A DNA stretch of 64,000 nt from an uncultured Aquabacterium sp. (GCF_913773725.1 NZ_CAJYGK010000034.1:1-64000); one strand, 5' to 3'; numbered from the stretch's first letter, positions 43,784 through 53,852 are shown. The notes: generated from the sequence alone by a model not told the origin. Numbers and translations are program-made.

Positions 43784-44878
43784 ATGTCTTCCATCACCTT
43801 GACCACCAGCGCACTGCGACTCGGCTCCCTCGAGTTGCCGAACCGCCTGTTCGTGGCGCCGATGGCCGGGGTGACCGACCGCCCCTTCCGGCAGCTGTGC
43901 AAGCAGCTCGGCGCGGGGTACGCGGTCAGCGAGATGGTGACCTCGCGCAAGGATCTGTGGCACAGCCTCAAGACCTCACGACGAGCCAACCATGACGGCG
44001 AGACTGCACCGATCGCCGTGCAGATCGCGGGCACCGATGCCACCATGATGGCCGAAGCGGCGGCCTACAACATCGACCGCGGTGCGCAGGTCATCGACAT
44101 CAACATGGGCTGCCCGGCCAAGAAGGTCTGCAACAAATGGGCGGGCTCCGCGCTGATGCAGGACGAGCCGTTGGCGTTGCAGATCGTCGAGGCCGTGGTC
44201 GCCGCCTGCCTGCCGCACAAGGTGCCCGTGACCCTGAAGATGCGCACAGGGTGGAACCAGCAGCATCGCAATGCCGTGCGGCTGGCCCGGGCGGCCGAAC
44301 AGGCCGGCGTGGCCATGCTGACGGTGCATGGCCGCACGCGCGAGCAGGGTTACACCGGCCAGGCCGAGTACGACACGATTGCGGCGGTGAAGGACGCCGT
44401 CCGCGTGCCGGTCGTGGCCAATGGCGACATCACCTCGCCCGAAAAGGCCCTGGCCGTGCTGCGCCACACCGGAGCCGACGCGCTCATGGTGGGCCGCGCC
44501 GCCCAGGGGCGTCCGTGGATCTTCGGGGACATCGCCCACTACCTGGCGACCGGCACACACCGCACGCCGCCCACGACGCAACAGGTCAAGCACTGGCTGC
44601 TGAGCCACCTGGAAGACCACTATGGCCTGTATGGCGAGTTCGCCGGTGTGCGGACCGCGCGCAAGCACATCGGGTGGGCCGTGCGCGCCCTGCCTGGCGG
44701 TGAAGCCTTTCGCGCCCAGATGAACACGCTCGACAGCTGTGATGCACAGGTGCGGGCGGTCACCGATTTTTTCGACGTCCTCAGCCTGACCCACGACCGA
44801 CTGCCCGCTGCAGCCGGGGAGGCGACCGGGGACGACAGCCTGCAGGCGCCCCACCAGGCGGCCTGCATGGCGAACTGA
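43784..44878 (+). CDS. dusB: tRNA-dihydrouridine synthase B
   Basis: 364 residues from ATG 43784 (MSSITLTTSALRLGSLELPNRL). FMN enzyme that reduces uridine in the tRNA D-loop. Motifs: LFVAPMAGVTDRPFRQLC, IAVQIAGTDATMMAEAA, INMGCPAKKVCNKWAGSALM with the catalytic Cys, LTVHGRTREQGYTGQAEYDTI, VVANGDITSPEKAL and DALMVGRAAQGRPWIF. The usual partner fis follows 11 bases later. Confidence 0.96.
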   Translation: MSSITLTTSALRLGSLELPNRLFVAPMAGVTDRPFRQLCKQLGAGYAVSEMVTSRKDLWHSLKTSRRANHDGETAPIAVQIAGTDATMMAEAAAYNIDRGAQVIDINMGCPAKKVCNKWAGSALMQDEPLALQIVEAVVAACLPHKVPVTLKMRTGWNQQHRNAVRLARAAEQAGVAMLTVHGRTREQGYTGQAEYDTIAAVKDAVRVPVVANGDITSPEKALAVLRHTGADALMVGRAAQGRPWIFGDIAHYLATGTHRTPPTTQQVKHWLLSHLEDHYGLYGEFAGVRTARKHIGWAVRALPGGEAFRAQMNTLDSCDAQVRAVTDFFDVLSLTHDRLPAAAGEATGDDSLQAPHQAACMAN

Positions 44879-44889
44879 CCGACAAGAAC

Positions 44890-45126
44890 ATGAGCAAGAA
44901 GACCATCCAGGACTGCATCAAGGACAACCTTGAAAGTTACTTCCAAGACCTGCGCGGCGCCGAACCGCACGCGGTGTACGACATGGTCGTCAACGCGGTC
45001 GAGCGCCCAATGCTCGAAGTCGTGATGCAGCGCGCCGAAGGCAATCAGTCCAAGGCAGCCGAATGGCTCGGCATCAATCGCAACACCCTGCGCCGCAAGC
45101 TCGTGGAACACAAGCTCATCAAGTGA
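44890..45126 (+). CDS. fis: DNA-binding protein Fis
   Basis: 78 residues. Nucleoid-associated factor for inversion, rRNA transcription and growth-phase control. The C-terminal helix-turn-helix QRAEGNQSKAAEWLGINRNTLRRKLVEHKL is nearly canonical. It is slightly shorter than E. coli Fis (98) because the N-terminal beta-hairpin arm is trimmed, as in other betaproteobacteria, so invertase stimulation may be missing. It lies between dusB and purH. Confidence 0.95.
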   Translation: MSKKTIQDCIKDNLESYFQDLRGAEPHAVYDMVVNAVERPMLEVVMQRAEGNQSKAAEWLGINRNTLRRKLVEHKLIK

Positions 45127-45189
45127 GCGTCGTCGCAGTCCCATTTTTCATTTCCCAGCCTCCACTGCTCTTTGCCCAAAGGAAGAACC

Positions 45190-46779
45190 ATGGCCCTGAC
45201 CGCCCTGCTGTCCGTGTCCGACAAGACCGGCATCGTTGAATTCGCGCAAGCACTGCATGCCCAGGGTGTGCGCCTGCTGTCCACCGGCGGCACCGCCAAG
45301 CTGCTGGCCGACAAGGGCCTGCCGGTCACCGAAGTGGCCGAGATCACCGGCTTCCCCGAAATGCTGGATGGTCGCGTCAAGACCCTGCACCCCCGTGTGC
45401 ACGGCGGCATCCTGGCCCGCCGCGACCTGCCCGAGCACATGGCCGCGCTGAAGGAACATGGCATCGACACGATCGACCTGCTGGTGGTCAACCTCTATCC
45501 CTTCGCGCAAGCCACGGCCAAGGCCGACTGCACCCTGGCCAACGCCATCGAGAACATCGACATCGGCGGCCCCACCATGCTGCGCTCGGCCGCCAAGAAC
45601 TGGCAGGACGTGACCGTGATCATTGACCCGGTCGACTACGAGCAGGTGCTGACCGAGATGAAGGCCGGCCAGATCACCCGCACCACCAAGTTCATGCTGG
45701 CCAAGAAGGTGTTTGCCCACACCGCGGCCTACGACGGCATGATCACCAACTACCTGACCTCGCTGGAGGCCGGCGTCGAGCTGGAAACCGAAGCCGTGCC
45801 CGCCAAGGCCGAGTACCCCGCCGTCTACAACCTGCAGCTGCACAAGGTGCAGGGCATGCGCTACGGCGAGAACCCGCACCAGTCGGCGGCCTTCTACCGT
45901 GAGGCTTCGCCGGTGGTCAGCACCCTGGCCAATTGGACGCAGATCCAGGGCAAGGAACTGTCCTTCAACAACATCGCCGACGCCGATGCCGCGTGGGAAT
46001 GCGTGAAGGCCTTCGAAGCGCCGGCCTGCGTCATCATCAAGCACGCCAACCCCTGCGGCGTGGCCGTGGGCGCCGGTCCGCTGGAGGCCTACACCAAGGC
46101 CCTCAAGACCGACCCGACCAGCGCGTTTGGCGGCATCATGGCCTTCAACCGCGTGGTCGATGCCGACGTCATCGAGGCCATCAACGCCAACAAGCAGTTC
46201 GTGGAAGTGGTGATTGCACCGAAGTTCACGGACGCCGCGCGCGCCGCTTATGCGTCCAAGCAGAACGTGCGTCTGCTGGAAGTGCCGCTGGATGACGCGA
46301 CCCGCAAGCTGGGCAACGCCCTGGACTTCAAGCGTGTGGGCGGCGGCATGCTGCTGCAGTCGGCCGATGCGATCGACATCGTGGGCGATGTCAAGGTGGT
46401 GACCAAGCTGCAGCCCACCGAGCAGCAGATGAAGGACATGCTGTTCGCCTGGACGGTGGCCCGCTTCGTCAAGAGCAACGCCATCGTGTTCTGCAAGGAC
46501 GGCATGACCATGGGCGTGGGCGCCGGCCAGATGAGCCGACTGGACTCGGCCCGCATCGCGTCGATCAAGGCCCAGCACGCCGGCCTGACCCTGCAGGGCA
46601 CCGCCGTGGCATCGGACGCCTTCTTCCCGTTCCGTGACGGCCTGGATGTGGTGGTCGATGCGGGCGCGACCTGCGTGATCCATCCGGGTGGCTCGGTGCG
46701 CGACGACGAGGTCATCGCCGCGGCCGACGAACGCGGCATCGCCATGGTGTTCACCGGCACGCGCCACTTCCGCCACTGA
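45190..46779 (+). CDS. purH: Bifunctional AICAR transformylase/IMP cyclohydrolase
   Basis: 529 residues from ATG 45190, with AAAGGAAG before. The N-terminal IMP cyclohydrolase (MGS-like: [36 protein letters not shown]) is followed by the AICAR formyltransferase ([38 protein letters not shown], and [12 protein letters not shown] near the end). It does the last two steps of purine synthesis. Fis upstream and a strong terminator downstream define the operon end. Confidence 0.97.
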   Translation: MALTALLSVSDKTGIVEFAQALHAQGVRLLSTGGTAKLLADKGLPVTEVAEITGFPEMLDGRVKTLHPRVHGGILARRDLPEHMAALKEHGIDTIDLLVVNLYPFAQATAKADCTLANAIENIDIGGPTMLRSAAKNWQDVTVIIDPVDYEQVLTEMKAGQITRTTKFMLAKKVFAHTAAYDGMITNYLTSLEAGVELETEAVPAKAEYPAVYNLQLHKVQGMRYGENPHQSAAFYREASPVVSTLANWTQIQGKELSFNNIADADAAWECVKAFEAPACVIIKHANPCGVAVGAGPLEAYTKALKTDPTSAFGGIMAFNRVVDADVIEAINANKQFVEVVIAPKFTDAARAAYASKQNVRLLEVPLDDATRKLGNALDFKRVGGGMLLQSADAIDIVGDVKVVTKLQPTEQQMKDMLFAWTVARFVKSNAIVFCKDGMTMGVGAGQMSRLDSARIASIKAQHAGLTLQGTAVASDAFFPFRDGLDVVVDAGATCVIHPGGSVRDDEVIAAADERGIAMVFTGTRHFRH

Positions 46780-46799
46780 GCACCATCGGCACGTGCGAC

Positions 46800-46826
46800 A
46801 AGGGCCTCCACGGAGGCCCTTTTTTC
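46800..46826 (+). terminator. Rho-independent terminator after purH
   Basis: AAGGGCCTCC-ACGG-AGGCCCTT with TTTTTT. It separates purH from the convergent pil operon. Confidence 0.92.
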
Positions 46827-46844
46827 ATGGCGGCGGCGCAGGCT

Positions 46845-47258
46845 TCACCAGCAGCCGGCCACGGTCAGGACGGTGGTGCCGTTCAGGTTGCGCGTGCGGC
46901 CGGTCTCGTTGAGCTCGAAGGTGCCGCAGCTGTCGCCCGTCTGCACGCCGGTGGGCGTGGCGGTGACGGTGAAAGCCGACGAGGTGACGCCCGACAGCGC
47001 CAGCGTGTAGCCATTGACCGACGAGGCGCTGTAGCCGAAGTCGGACAGCGTGCTGCTGTAGCTGTTGAGCTGGCTGAAGCGGCGCTCCTGACGGGCAGCG
47101 ATGTCGAGCAGGGCGTTGCGGGCCTCGGCCCGGCGCGACTTGCGCACGTAGTCCGTGTAGCTCGGGTAGGCCACGGCCGCGAGGATGGCCACGATGGCCA
47201 CCGCGATCATCAGTTCGATCAGCGTGAAGCCTCGCGCGAGGGGATGGTGGGGCTGCAT
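46845..47258 (-). CDS. pilE: Type IV minor pilin PilE
   Basis: 137 residues. Short basic leader then the prepilin site [23 protein letters not shown] with Glu5. [37 protein letters not shown] is typical of PilE minor pilins at the end of fimT-pilVWXY1E operons. Two Cys near the C-terminus (DSCGTFEL...VAGCW) should form the D-region disulfide. It is the last gene of the operon. Confidence 0.93.
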   Translation of the reverse strand: MQPHHPLARGFTLIELMIAVAIVAILAAVAYPSYTDYVRKSRRAEARNALLDIAARQERRFSQLNSYSSTLSDFGYSASSVNGYTLALSGVTSSAFTVTATPTGVQTGDSCGTFELNETGRTRNLNGTTVLTVAGCW

Positions 47259-47285
47259 GGTGATGCCTTTCTCGTATCCCGGCCC

Positions 47286-50200
47286 TCAGCGCACGCGGAT
47301 CCAGTTGACCCGCTGCCCCTTGCCGGTGGCGCTCGGGTTCACCTGCACCGCCGTGCCTGTGCCCCGGTTGTTCTGCTGAACCAGCACGGTGCGGCCGCGC
47401 GTGGTGACGAAGCTTGGAGAGCCTGTGCCGTTGAGGCCCACGCCGGCGATCACGGCGCCGGTGGGCACGGAGAGGCTGCTGGGCGTCAGGCTGCTGAAGA
47501 ACGACGCGGCTGGGGCCGCACCTGTGTCGGCCCGGATGGCCATCGTGAAGCCGGCCGAGGCGGTGGTGGTGCAACTCAGCGGCTGGTCATTGGCCGGGAT
47601 CAGCGTGTTGGCCACCAACAGGCTGTTGAACAACACCGGGTTGAAGACGATCTGCTCGGACGTTCCCGGCAAAGCGAGGCGCCAGCCCATGTGGTTGTTG
47701 GCGGACGTCCCGCCCGTGCAGGTCGTGCTGCCACGCCAGCAGACGGCCGACTGGCTCACCGTCCGATACCCGTTGACCTCGCCACTGCTGCCCGTGACGG
47801 ACGAGATGGTCTGCGTGACCAGCTCGCTGGTGGCCACGGTCGGATAGTTGGTGGCGGTGGATGCGACGCCGGTGTACTGGGCGGTCGCGCCGCCAAGTTC
47901 GTTCCACCGCGCCATGTCGGCATCCCAGACCCCGAACAGGTACTGCGTGCCGCTGGCATAAGCAGCTCCTGCCGTGGCCGTCTGTGGCAGAACCTGGCCG
48001 GTGCCGACGTTGAGGATGACGCGCGGTACACCGGTGGCCGACAGGGCCGACGACACCAGCACCCGCGTGGTGATCGGCAGACCGCCGGTCGAGAACACCG
48101 GTGTGCTGCGCACCGCCCAGTCCGACGGGTTGCTGCTCGTCAGATCGAAGCGCCAGACGTAGCCGAACACATCACCGGCATAGAGGTAGTCGGTGACCCG
48201 GTCGCCGTCGAGATCGGCCGACGACACGAAGGCGATGCCGTTCTTGCCGCTGGCGCCCTGCGGGTCTCGGGATGGGCCGTACCCGGTGCTCAGGAAGCGC
48301 ACCGAAGGCACACCGGACGTCGCGTTGAAAGTCACGACGAAGATGCCGGCGACGCCGTTGGCGCTGTTGCGCCCGTTGCCGAAGATCAGCGCCCACTCGC
48401 CGTTGTGCAAGCGCCGGATCAGCGGCGTGCCATAGGTGTTGCCCAGGTGTGCGCCACAACCGGTGACGTTGACGCAACTGAGGCTGGCCGAGGACCACTC
48501 TCCGATGACGAGGCTGGCGGCATTGGCTTCCGAGAAGCTGGACGGGTTGGTCACGTCGAGCGCGTAGATCGTGCCGGTCCCGGTGGCGGTGCGGTTGTTG
48601 ATGACCCCACCGGCATTGCCCCCGGCCCCCAGACCACCGACCAGCCAGGTACGCCAGGCGCCCCGATAGAAGATCTCGCCTGTGGCCGGCGTGGCGTCGA
48701 CATAGGCGTTGTCGATGTAGCTGGCCGAGGCGTAGCTGAGCGATGCCGTCGTGGAATGGATGGTGCCGAGCACCTGCGAGGGCATGTAGCCCAGCACCTC
48801 GCGCCCGTCGTTCGGCGTGGTGGTGGTCGAGAAATTGCCGCTGGCATCGGTAGCCCCCGCCCGGAAGCCGTGCAGCCAGCCGTCGTTCGAGCCGACATAC
48901 ACCACATGGGGGCGCGTGGCATAGGTGGACTGAAAGGCGCTGTAGCCCGTCTCGGCGCCTTGCGTACCGGTCAGGCGATCACGCCAGGTGTCCGGGTAGT
49001 TCGTGGTGGGCGGGCCGACCCAGGCCGGACTCGAGTTCTGGATGTCGCCCAGTACCCCGGTGCGGGCGCGGAAGGTGCCGGTGCCCGATGAGGTGATCTC
49101 CTTGCTGCGGTCTCCGCGGAGGTAGCTCAGCCGGTCGGACGTGGCCGTGGCGTCGCCCGCGGTGAGCGCGCTGCGCTGCGCACTGGTCAGGCTGGCCCAT
49201 TGGAAAGGAATGCCTTGCGCGCCGTTCCAGGTCAGCAGGGCCCGGCTTGTCGGGCCCTGGGCTGACACCGTGGTGCCGCCGGTGGACAGGCAGGTGCCAC
49301 CCGTCAGCACGCAGTGCGCGTCCCAGTTGGCCGTGCTGGCCAGGCTGACGCTGTCGGTCGAAGTGTCGTACAGCAGGCTGTTGGCCGTCAGCTGCCCCCA
49401 GTTGTTGGTGGGGTGGTAGTAGGCCAGGTAGACCTGCGTACCCGCCTGCACCCGTGAGGCCTGCTGGGCGTTCACGCTGCCGGAACTGCTGGAGGTGGCG
49501 ATCTGCTCGGCCTTGAAGCAGGTGATTTCATGGACGTTGCTGCCGCCCCCGGTGCCGGCGCTGAAGCCGAATCGGAAGTTGGACGGCAAGGCGCCATTCG
49601 ACGCCGTGATGGCCTGGTCCGTCAGGACCGGTGTGGCCGCGCCCCCGTTGTAGCTGTAGGACAGGCTGAGCAGGCCGGACTGCGTCAACCGGAGCGAGTA
49701 GGTAATCGGAATGGCGTTGCCACGCACGGGCGAGGCGATGGCCTGCTGGTTGGCAATCGGCTGGCTGGCTGGCAAAGTCTGCGCGCGAATCAGCGGATAG
49801 CTGCGCACCGGTGTCGACGTCTGGGCAGGAAACCAGGTGTTGTAGTTCCACAGATAACCCGTGCGACAGGTGTTGCGGACCGCGGCCGACCGGGAACTGG
49901 CGCTCAGGCCAGATGGATAAAGCGACGGGTAATTGGCATTGAGCCAGGCCCAGGTGATGTTGCCGCCCCCGCGCAGCACGATGGACCGGGGCGTGAAGCC
50001 GGGTCCGGAAGCGGTCGTGTCTTCGGGATTGGAGAAGTTGCCGAACTCGTCGATGCCCAGGCCGATGTAGCCACCCAGCACCCCGTCCGCAGCGTCCTTG
50101 TTGTTCGAGCAGCTGTAACCCAGCGAGCCGCCGTAGGCTCCGACGTTGGGCGACCGGGCGCCGTCCATCAGGAAGAACACCATGCCGTCGGCACCGGTGG

Positions 50201-50639
50201 TGTTGTAGGCGTTGCCACCGTAGGTCACGCTGGTGAACGTCACCTGCAGGCCCTGCCCCGAAGGAAACGTGAAGTTCGACACCACCGCGCCGGTCTGGTT
50301 GTTGCCGTTGCTGCCATCCTTGACGGTGTCACCGTTGGACAGCCGCAAGGCCCCCTGCCCGACCGGGTCAGGAAGACGCCCCGAGACCCCGCCCACCTGG
50401 GTCTTGCCGCTGTAGTACGGCAGGCCAGAGCACCCGGGAATGGAACTCGTGCCGGTCGCGGAGTACGTGCCGGCCGTCAGACACGCGCCATTGAGGCTCA
50501 CCCAGTCGTACGACGAGGTGGCGCCGGTCAACCGGTCGCTGATGACCAGCTGGCCATGCGGCGCCAACGGCCACCCCACGGCGAGGCACACCATCGCCGG
50601 GCGCAGAACAGTGCGGATGCGGGTCATGTGCGTTGTCAT
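47286..50639 (-). CDS. pilY1: Type IV pilus tip adhesin PilY1 with lectin-like N-terminus
   Basis: 1117 residues with a signal peptide ending near PHGQL. The C-terminal half (~550-1117) is the PilY1 beta-propeller: HVVYVGSNDGWLHGFRAG, GTPLIRRLHNGEWALIFGNGRNS and the Ca2+ loop SSADLDGDRVTDYLYAGD. Instead of a von Willebrand A domain, residues ~30-370 look like a legume-lectin/ConA fold: GALRLSNGD, VVSNFTFPSGQGLQVTFTSVTYGG, TGADGMVFFLMDGA, GGYIGLGIDEFGNFSNPED. PilY1 caps the pilus, and together with the minor pilins primes assembly and adhesion. Confidence 0.9.
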   Translation of the reverse strand: MTTHMTRIRTVLRPAMVCLAVGWPLAPHGQLVISDRLTGATSSYDWVSLNGACLTAGTYSATGTSSIPGCSGLPYYSGKTQVGGVSGRLPDPVGQGALRLSNGDTVKDGSNGNNQTGAVVSNFTFPSGQGLQVTFTSVTYGGNAYNTTGADGMVFFLMDGARSPNVGAYGGSLGYSCSNNKDAADGVLGGYIGLGIDEFGNFSNPEDTTASGPGFTPRSIVLRGGGNITWAWLNANYPSLYPSGLSASSRSAAVRNTCRTGYLWNYNTWFPAQTSTPVRSYPLIRAQTLPASQPIANQQAIASPVRGNAIPITYSLRLTQSGLLSLSYSYNGGAATPVLTDQAITASNGALPSNFRFGFSAGTGGGSNVHEITCFKAEQIATSSSSGSVNAQQASRVQAGTQVYLAYYHPTNNWGQLTANSLLYDTSTDSVSLASTANWDAHCVLTGGTCLSTGGTTVSAQGPTSRALLTWNGAQGIPFQWASLTSAQRSALTAGDATATSDRLSYLRGDRSKEITSSGTGTFRARTGVLGDIQNSSPAWVGPPTTNYPDTWRDRLTGTQGAETGYSAFQSTYATRPHVVYVGSNDGWLHGFRAGATDASGNFSTTTTPNDGREVLGYMPSQVLGTIHSTTASLSYASASYIDNAYVDATPATGEIFYRGAWRTWLVGGLGAGGNAGGVINNRTATGTGTIYALDVTNPSSFSEANAASLVIGEWSSASLSCVNVTGCGAHLGNTYGTPLIRRLHNGEWALIFGNGRNSANGVAGIFVVTFNATSGVPSVRFLSTGYGPSRDPQGASGKNGIAFVSSADLDGDRVTDYLYAGDVFGYVWRFDLTSSNPSDWAVRSTPVFSTGGLPITTRVLVSSALSATGVPRVILNVGTGQVLPQTATAGAAYASGTQYLFGVWDADMARWNELGGATAQYTGVASTATNYPTVATSELVTQTISSVTGSSGEVNGYRTVSQSAVCWRGSTTCTGGTSANNHMGWRLALPGTSEQIVFNPVLFNSLLVANTLIPANDQPLSCTTTASAGFTMAIRADTGAAPAASFFSSLTPSSLSVPTGAVIAGVGLNGTGSPSFVTTRGRTVLVQQNNRGTGTAVQVNPSATGKGQRVNWIRVR

Positions 50640-50640
50640 C

Positions 50641-51249
50641 TCACGGGTTGTCCAGGGGCGTGACCTGTGCGGTCAGGGCATAGGTGCTTTGCACCACCGA
50701 AATGGTCGAACCGTTGCCGCCAATGCCGTAGCTGCTGACCTGGTAGAGCGGCGTGCGGCCGTCCGGTCCCAGGCCCAGGGCCGAGATGTAGAAGCCGGGC
50801 AACTGGGCATGGCGCTGGGTCGTGCTGTCCGACGTGCCCACGGCCATGCCGCTGGGCTGGTAGGTGAAACGCGTGGCCCAGTTGCTCGGCTCGGTGACGA
50901 TGGCCCGCTGGGCGCTGGCCGTGCTCGCGCTGCCGTACACCGGCTTGTCGCAGACCTGCACCAGGCCGGGGCTGGTCACGGCCACGGTGCCGGCGTCACA
51001 GGTGGCGAGGTTGCCGGTATACACACCGCTGAGCCAGTTCTCGGCATACTGCAGCGCCGTCTGCGCCGCGGCCAGCGCACGCTGATGCTCCCGCACATTG
51101 CCGGCCATGCGCTCTTCGCCCACGACCTTGCTGAACATCGCAACACTGAGCACCGTCACCACCAGCAGCAGCAACAGTGACACGATCAGGGACGTGCCCC
51201 GCTGTGACCGCGGCCGGGCATGCCGGACAAGAGGCAGGTCCTTCTTCAT
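50641..51249 (-). CDS. pilX: Type IV minor pilin PilX
   Basis: 202 residues from ATG 51249. PilX-type N-terminus RGTSLIVSLLLLLVVTVLSVAMFSKVVGEERMAGNVREHQRALAAAQTALQYAENWL in outline: like other PilX proteins it has Ser-Leu rather than FTLIE after the Gly and lacks Glu5. The start overlaps pilW's stop (ATGA). One base separates it from pilY1. Confidence 0.9.
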   Translation of the reverse strand: MKKDLPLVRHARPRSQRGTSLIVSLLLLLVVTVLSVAMFSKVVGEERMAGNVREHQRALAAAQTALQYAENWLSGVYTGNLATCDAGTVAVTSPGLVQVCDKPVYGSASTASAQRAIVTEPSNWATRFTYQPSGMAVGTSDSTTQRHAQLPGFYISALGLGPDGRTPLYQVSSYGIGGNGSTISVVQSTYALTAQVTPLDNP

Positions 51250-51998
51250 ACGAAATTGGCCAGGTTGATCACCTGCACCCAGGTTCGCTGTCCATCGACG
51301 AAGGTCAGCTCGATGCGCACGGTGAGGACACGCAGCCACTCGTCGTCGCTCATCTGGGCGGCGGTCTTGTAGCGGCTGACGTTGCGTGCCACATCGAAGG
51401 TGGCGGCGCCCTCATGCACGCCGTACAGCACCGCCATGCTCCGGACATTGCCCAGAATGGGCTGGGCGGCCGCACCGTCGTCCACCTCGCACACCAGCTC
51501 GTTGCTGGCATTGACGCTCAAGGTGTTGAGGTACAGCCGGGCAGTGCCCGCCGGGCCGGTGTTCGTGTCGCCCTTGCAGTTGAACAGGCCGTCGCCCGAC
51601 AGCGTCTGGAAACGCACGTACAGCGTGTCGCCCGTGGCCCCTGAACCGGCCTTGCCAGCCACCGCCTGCCCCGCCGAAAAACGCGGCACCGCGCCGGTGG
51701 CGGCCACCGCGGGCAAGGCATCCACACGCGCGTTGCGAGCCGGGTCGATGTAATACCCTGCCGCCTGCACCACCGTGCGGACCATCTGTACCGCCATGCG
51801 CTGCGCCTCCTGCAGTTGGGCCTGACTGTCCTGCGAACGGTAGGTGGCCTTCAGGTTGACGAAGACGCCGATGCCCGCCGACACCACCAGCAGCCCGATC
51901 GCGACGGCCACCATCAGCTCCACCAGTGTGAAGCCGGACGCGGGCCGCCTGCGCGTCAGGCGGGTCGGCGGCAGGGTCGGGCGATCAGGGCTGGACAT
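51246..51998 (-). CDS. pilW: Type IV minor pilin PilW
   Basis: 250 residues. Basic leader and prepilin site ASG|FTLVELMVAVAIGLLVVSAGIGVFVNLKATYRSQDSQAQLQEAQRMA. The long C-terminal part includes DTLYVRFQTLSGDGLFNCKG and SMAVLYGVHEG, typical for PilW. Overlaps pilV by 14 bases and pilX by ATGA. Confidence 0.92.
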   Translation of the reverse strand: MSSPDRPTLPPTRLTRRRPASGFTLVELMVAVAIGLLVVSAGIGVFVNLKATYRSQDSQAQLQEAQRMAVQMVRTVVQAAGYYIDPARNARVDALPAVAATGAVPRFSAGQAVAGKAGSGATGDTLYVRFQTLSGDGLFNCKGDTNTGPAGTARLYLNTLSVNASNELVCEVDDGAAAQPILGNVRSMAVLYGVHEGAATFDVARNVSRYKTAAQMSDDEWLRVLTVRIELTFVDGQRTWVQVINLANFV

Positions 51999-52548
51999 AG
52001 TGGGTCAGCGTCTGGTCCACCACCCCGGCACCGTTGCCCTGGATGGCCGGCAGGCTCTCCTGCCAGCGCACCGTGATCTGCACGTTCACCGAGGTCCCTG
52101 CATCAGGCGGCTGCACAACCAGCGTGGCCCCCTGAAAGAAGTCGCCGAGCTGAGACTGCAGGTTGGTGGCCCACGCACGCAGGTCGTAGGCCGCGAGTTC
52201 GGTCGCCGTGCAGCTGCTGGACGCGCAGTCGCGCGTGGCCGCCGTCAGATCCGACGACGACAGCATGGGCCCCGTGCTGCCTGGTGTGACGGTGAGGGTC
52301 AGCGGCGTCGTGCGCCCCTGGCTCACGCCCCGCCAGTAGGACGGGTTGCCCTCCAGGGCGGCCGCCAGGCTGCCCGCAGCGAGCGACACCAGCGCCCGCT
52401 GACCGGATGAGTACGTGCTCTTGAGGATCAGGGCCTGCGTCTTGGCCACGCCCAGCAAACCGAGGCTGAGCACGAGCAGCGCCACGGCGACCTCCAGCAG
52501 GGCGTAACCGGCCTGCCCGGGGCGAGGGGGGCGGGCGGACGTCATCAT
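51985..52548 (-). CDS. pilV: Type IV minor pilin PilV
   Basis: 187 residues from ATG 52548, which overlaps the fimT stop (ATGA); the track's GTG start is two codons earlier. The prepilin site is G|YALLEVAVALLVLSLGLLGVAKTQALIL with Tyr at +1 and Glu5 retained. Two Cys in ATRDCASSSCTATEL. Minor pilins PilVWX with PilY1 form the pilus tip. Confidence 0.9.
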   Translation of the reverse strand: MMTSARPPRPGQAGYALLEVAVALLVLSLGLLGVAKTQALILKSTYSSGQRALVSLAAGSLAAALEGNPSYWRGVSQGRTTPLTLTVTPGSTGPMLSSSDLTAATRDCASSSCTATELAAYDLRAWATNLQSQLGDFFQGATLVVQPPDAGTSVNVQITVRWQESLPAIQGNGAGVVDQTLTHYVQP

Positions 52549-53120
52549 GTGCACTGCTGCCCGTCATAGGCCAGCTCCTGCAGCCGGCCGCCCCGACTCA
52601 ACACCAGGCACCGGGTGGCATTCTGGCTCACGGGGCTGGTGCGGATCGTCCACGTCACGGCCGCCCCGAGATTGAATGCGAAGCCATCCCGGCTGAAGGT
52701 GACGGCCGCCACGCTGTTGCTGGCCGCCATGCTGTCGCCCCCCGAAAACCCGCTTTGAACGCGAAGCACCAGGTCGACCGTGTCCACCGCCTGATTCGCA
52801 TCGCGGTCGACGAAGGCGATCCAGCCCGACTCCCAGGCCGAACGCCCCGAACAGCTGGTGCCGTTCGACGACGCACACACCGTCACAGGCAGGCCCTGGC
52901 GCATGGCCTCGGCCCGCGCCACCCGCATGCTGGCGGTCAATGCATTCATTTCGGTCAGGGTCCGGTTCTGCTGCACGATCGGCTGAAAGGCAGGAGCCGC
53001 CACAGCCATCAGAATGACGGTCACGGCCAGCACGACCATCAGTTCGATCACCGTGAACCCGCCAGCACCCGGGCCGACACAGGCCTGCCGGCACCGGCCC
53101 AGCCCCTTGTCTGCCCGCAT
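52545..53120 (-). CDS. fimT: Minor pilin FimT/FimU (GspH family)
   Basis: 191 residues from ATG 53120 (MRADKGLGRCRQACVGPGAGG), with AGGGGA eight bases before; the track start is 84 codons too early. Prepilin site G|FTVIELMVVLAVTVILMAVAAPAFQPIVQQNRTLTEMNALTASMRVARAEAMRQGLPVTVCASSNG in outline, and a GspH-type domain. First gene of the minor-pilin operon; divergent to ruvC. Confidence 0.92.
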   Translation of the reverse strand: MRADKGLGRCRQACVGPGAGGFTVIELMVVLAVTVILMAVAAPAFQPIVQQNRTLTEMNALTASMRVARAEAMRQGLPVTVCASSNGTSCSGRSAWESGWIAFVDRDANQAVDTVDLVLRVQSGFSGGDSMAASNSVAAVTFSRDGFAFNLGAAVTWTIRTSPVSQNATRCLVLSRGGRLQELAYDGQQCT

Positions 53121-53288
53121 CTGAAAATCCCCTATGACGCTCTCACGTGATGAAAGTGTATGGAGCTCTTTCCCGCCACAAGAAGTGCAAAAGACCGGAT
53201 TTCTGCACCTTCCTCCCCCCGTAAGCGCCATCTCACGCGGGGGTGATGCGACAGCACAACATCCAACCCCCGGAAAATCGGAAACACC

Positions 53289-53849
53289 ATGAGCATGCGC
53301 ATTCTGGGCATCGACCCGGGCCTGCAGACCACCGGGTTCGGGGTCGTGGAAACGGACGGGCCGAAGCTCCATTACGTGGCCAGCGGCACGATACGAACGA
53401 AAGAAGCGGCCCAGGGCGACCTCCCGAACCGTTTGCGGCTGATCTTCGAAGGGGTCCGCGAGGTGGTGGCCCGCTATCAGCCGACAGACGCCTCGGTGGA
53501 AATCGTCTTCGTGAACGTGAACCCGCAGTCCACGCTGTTGCTGGGGCAGGCGCGGGGGGCCGCCATCGCCGGCCTGCTGTCGTCCGACACCTCACCCAAG
53601 GTGTCCGAGTACACGGCGCTGCAGATGAAAAAGGCCGTGGTCGGCCACGGTCACGCGGCCAAGGCGCAGATCCGGCACATGGTGATGCGGCTGCTGGATC
53701 TGCCACGCGAGCCCCACAACGACGCCGCCGACGCGCTCGGGCTGGCCATCTGCCATGCCCATGCGGGCCACGCCATGGCTCAGATGGCCCGGATGACGGA
53801 CCTCAGCCGCCGGACGCACGCTCAGATCAAGGGCGGACGCGTGTATTGA
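53289..53849 (+). CDS. ruvC: Holliday junction resolvase RuvC
   Basis: 186 residues. Endonuclease that cuts Holliday junctions. Acidic active-site residues are visible: Asp in [15 protein letters not shown], Glu in [15 protein letters not shown], and the two Asp in [13 protein letters not shown] short C-terminal tail follows. In many Burkholderiales ruvC follows purH and precedes ruvAB; here the pil operon lies between purH and ruvC, and no ruvAB follows. Confidence 0.96.
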   Translation: MSMRILGIDPGLQTTGFGVVETDGPKLHYVASGTIRTKEAAQGDLPNRLRLIFEGVREVVARYQPTDASVEIVFVNVNPQSTLLLGQARGAAIAGLLSSDTSPKVSEYTALQMKKAVVGHGHAAKAQIRHMVMRLLDLPREPHNDAADALGLAICHAHAGHAMAQMARMTDLSRRTHAQIKGGRVY

Positions 53850-53852
53850 CGC

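Noticed and set aside
45148-46776. 542-aa minus-strand ORF opposite purH
   Set aside because: Mirror of purH; repetitive Gly/His/Val content typical of antisense frames in high-GC DNA.
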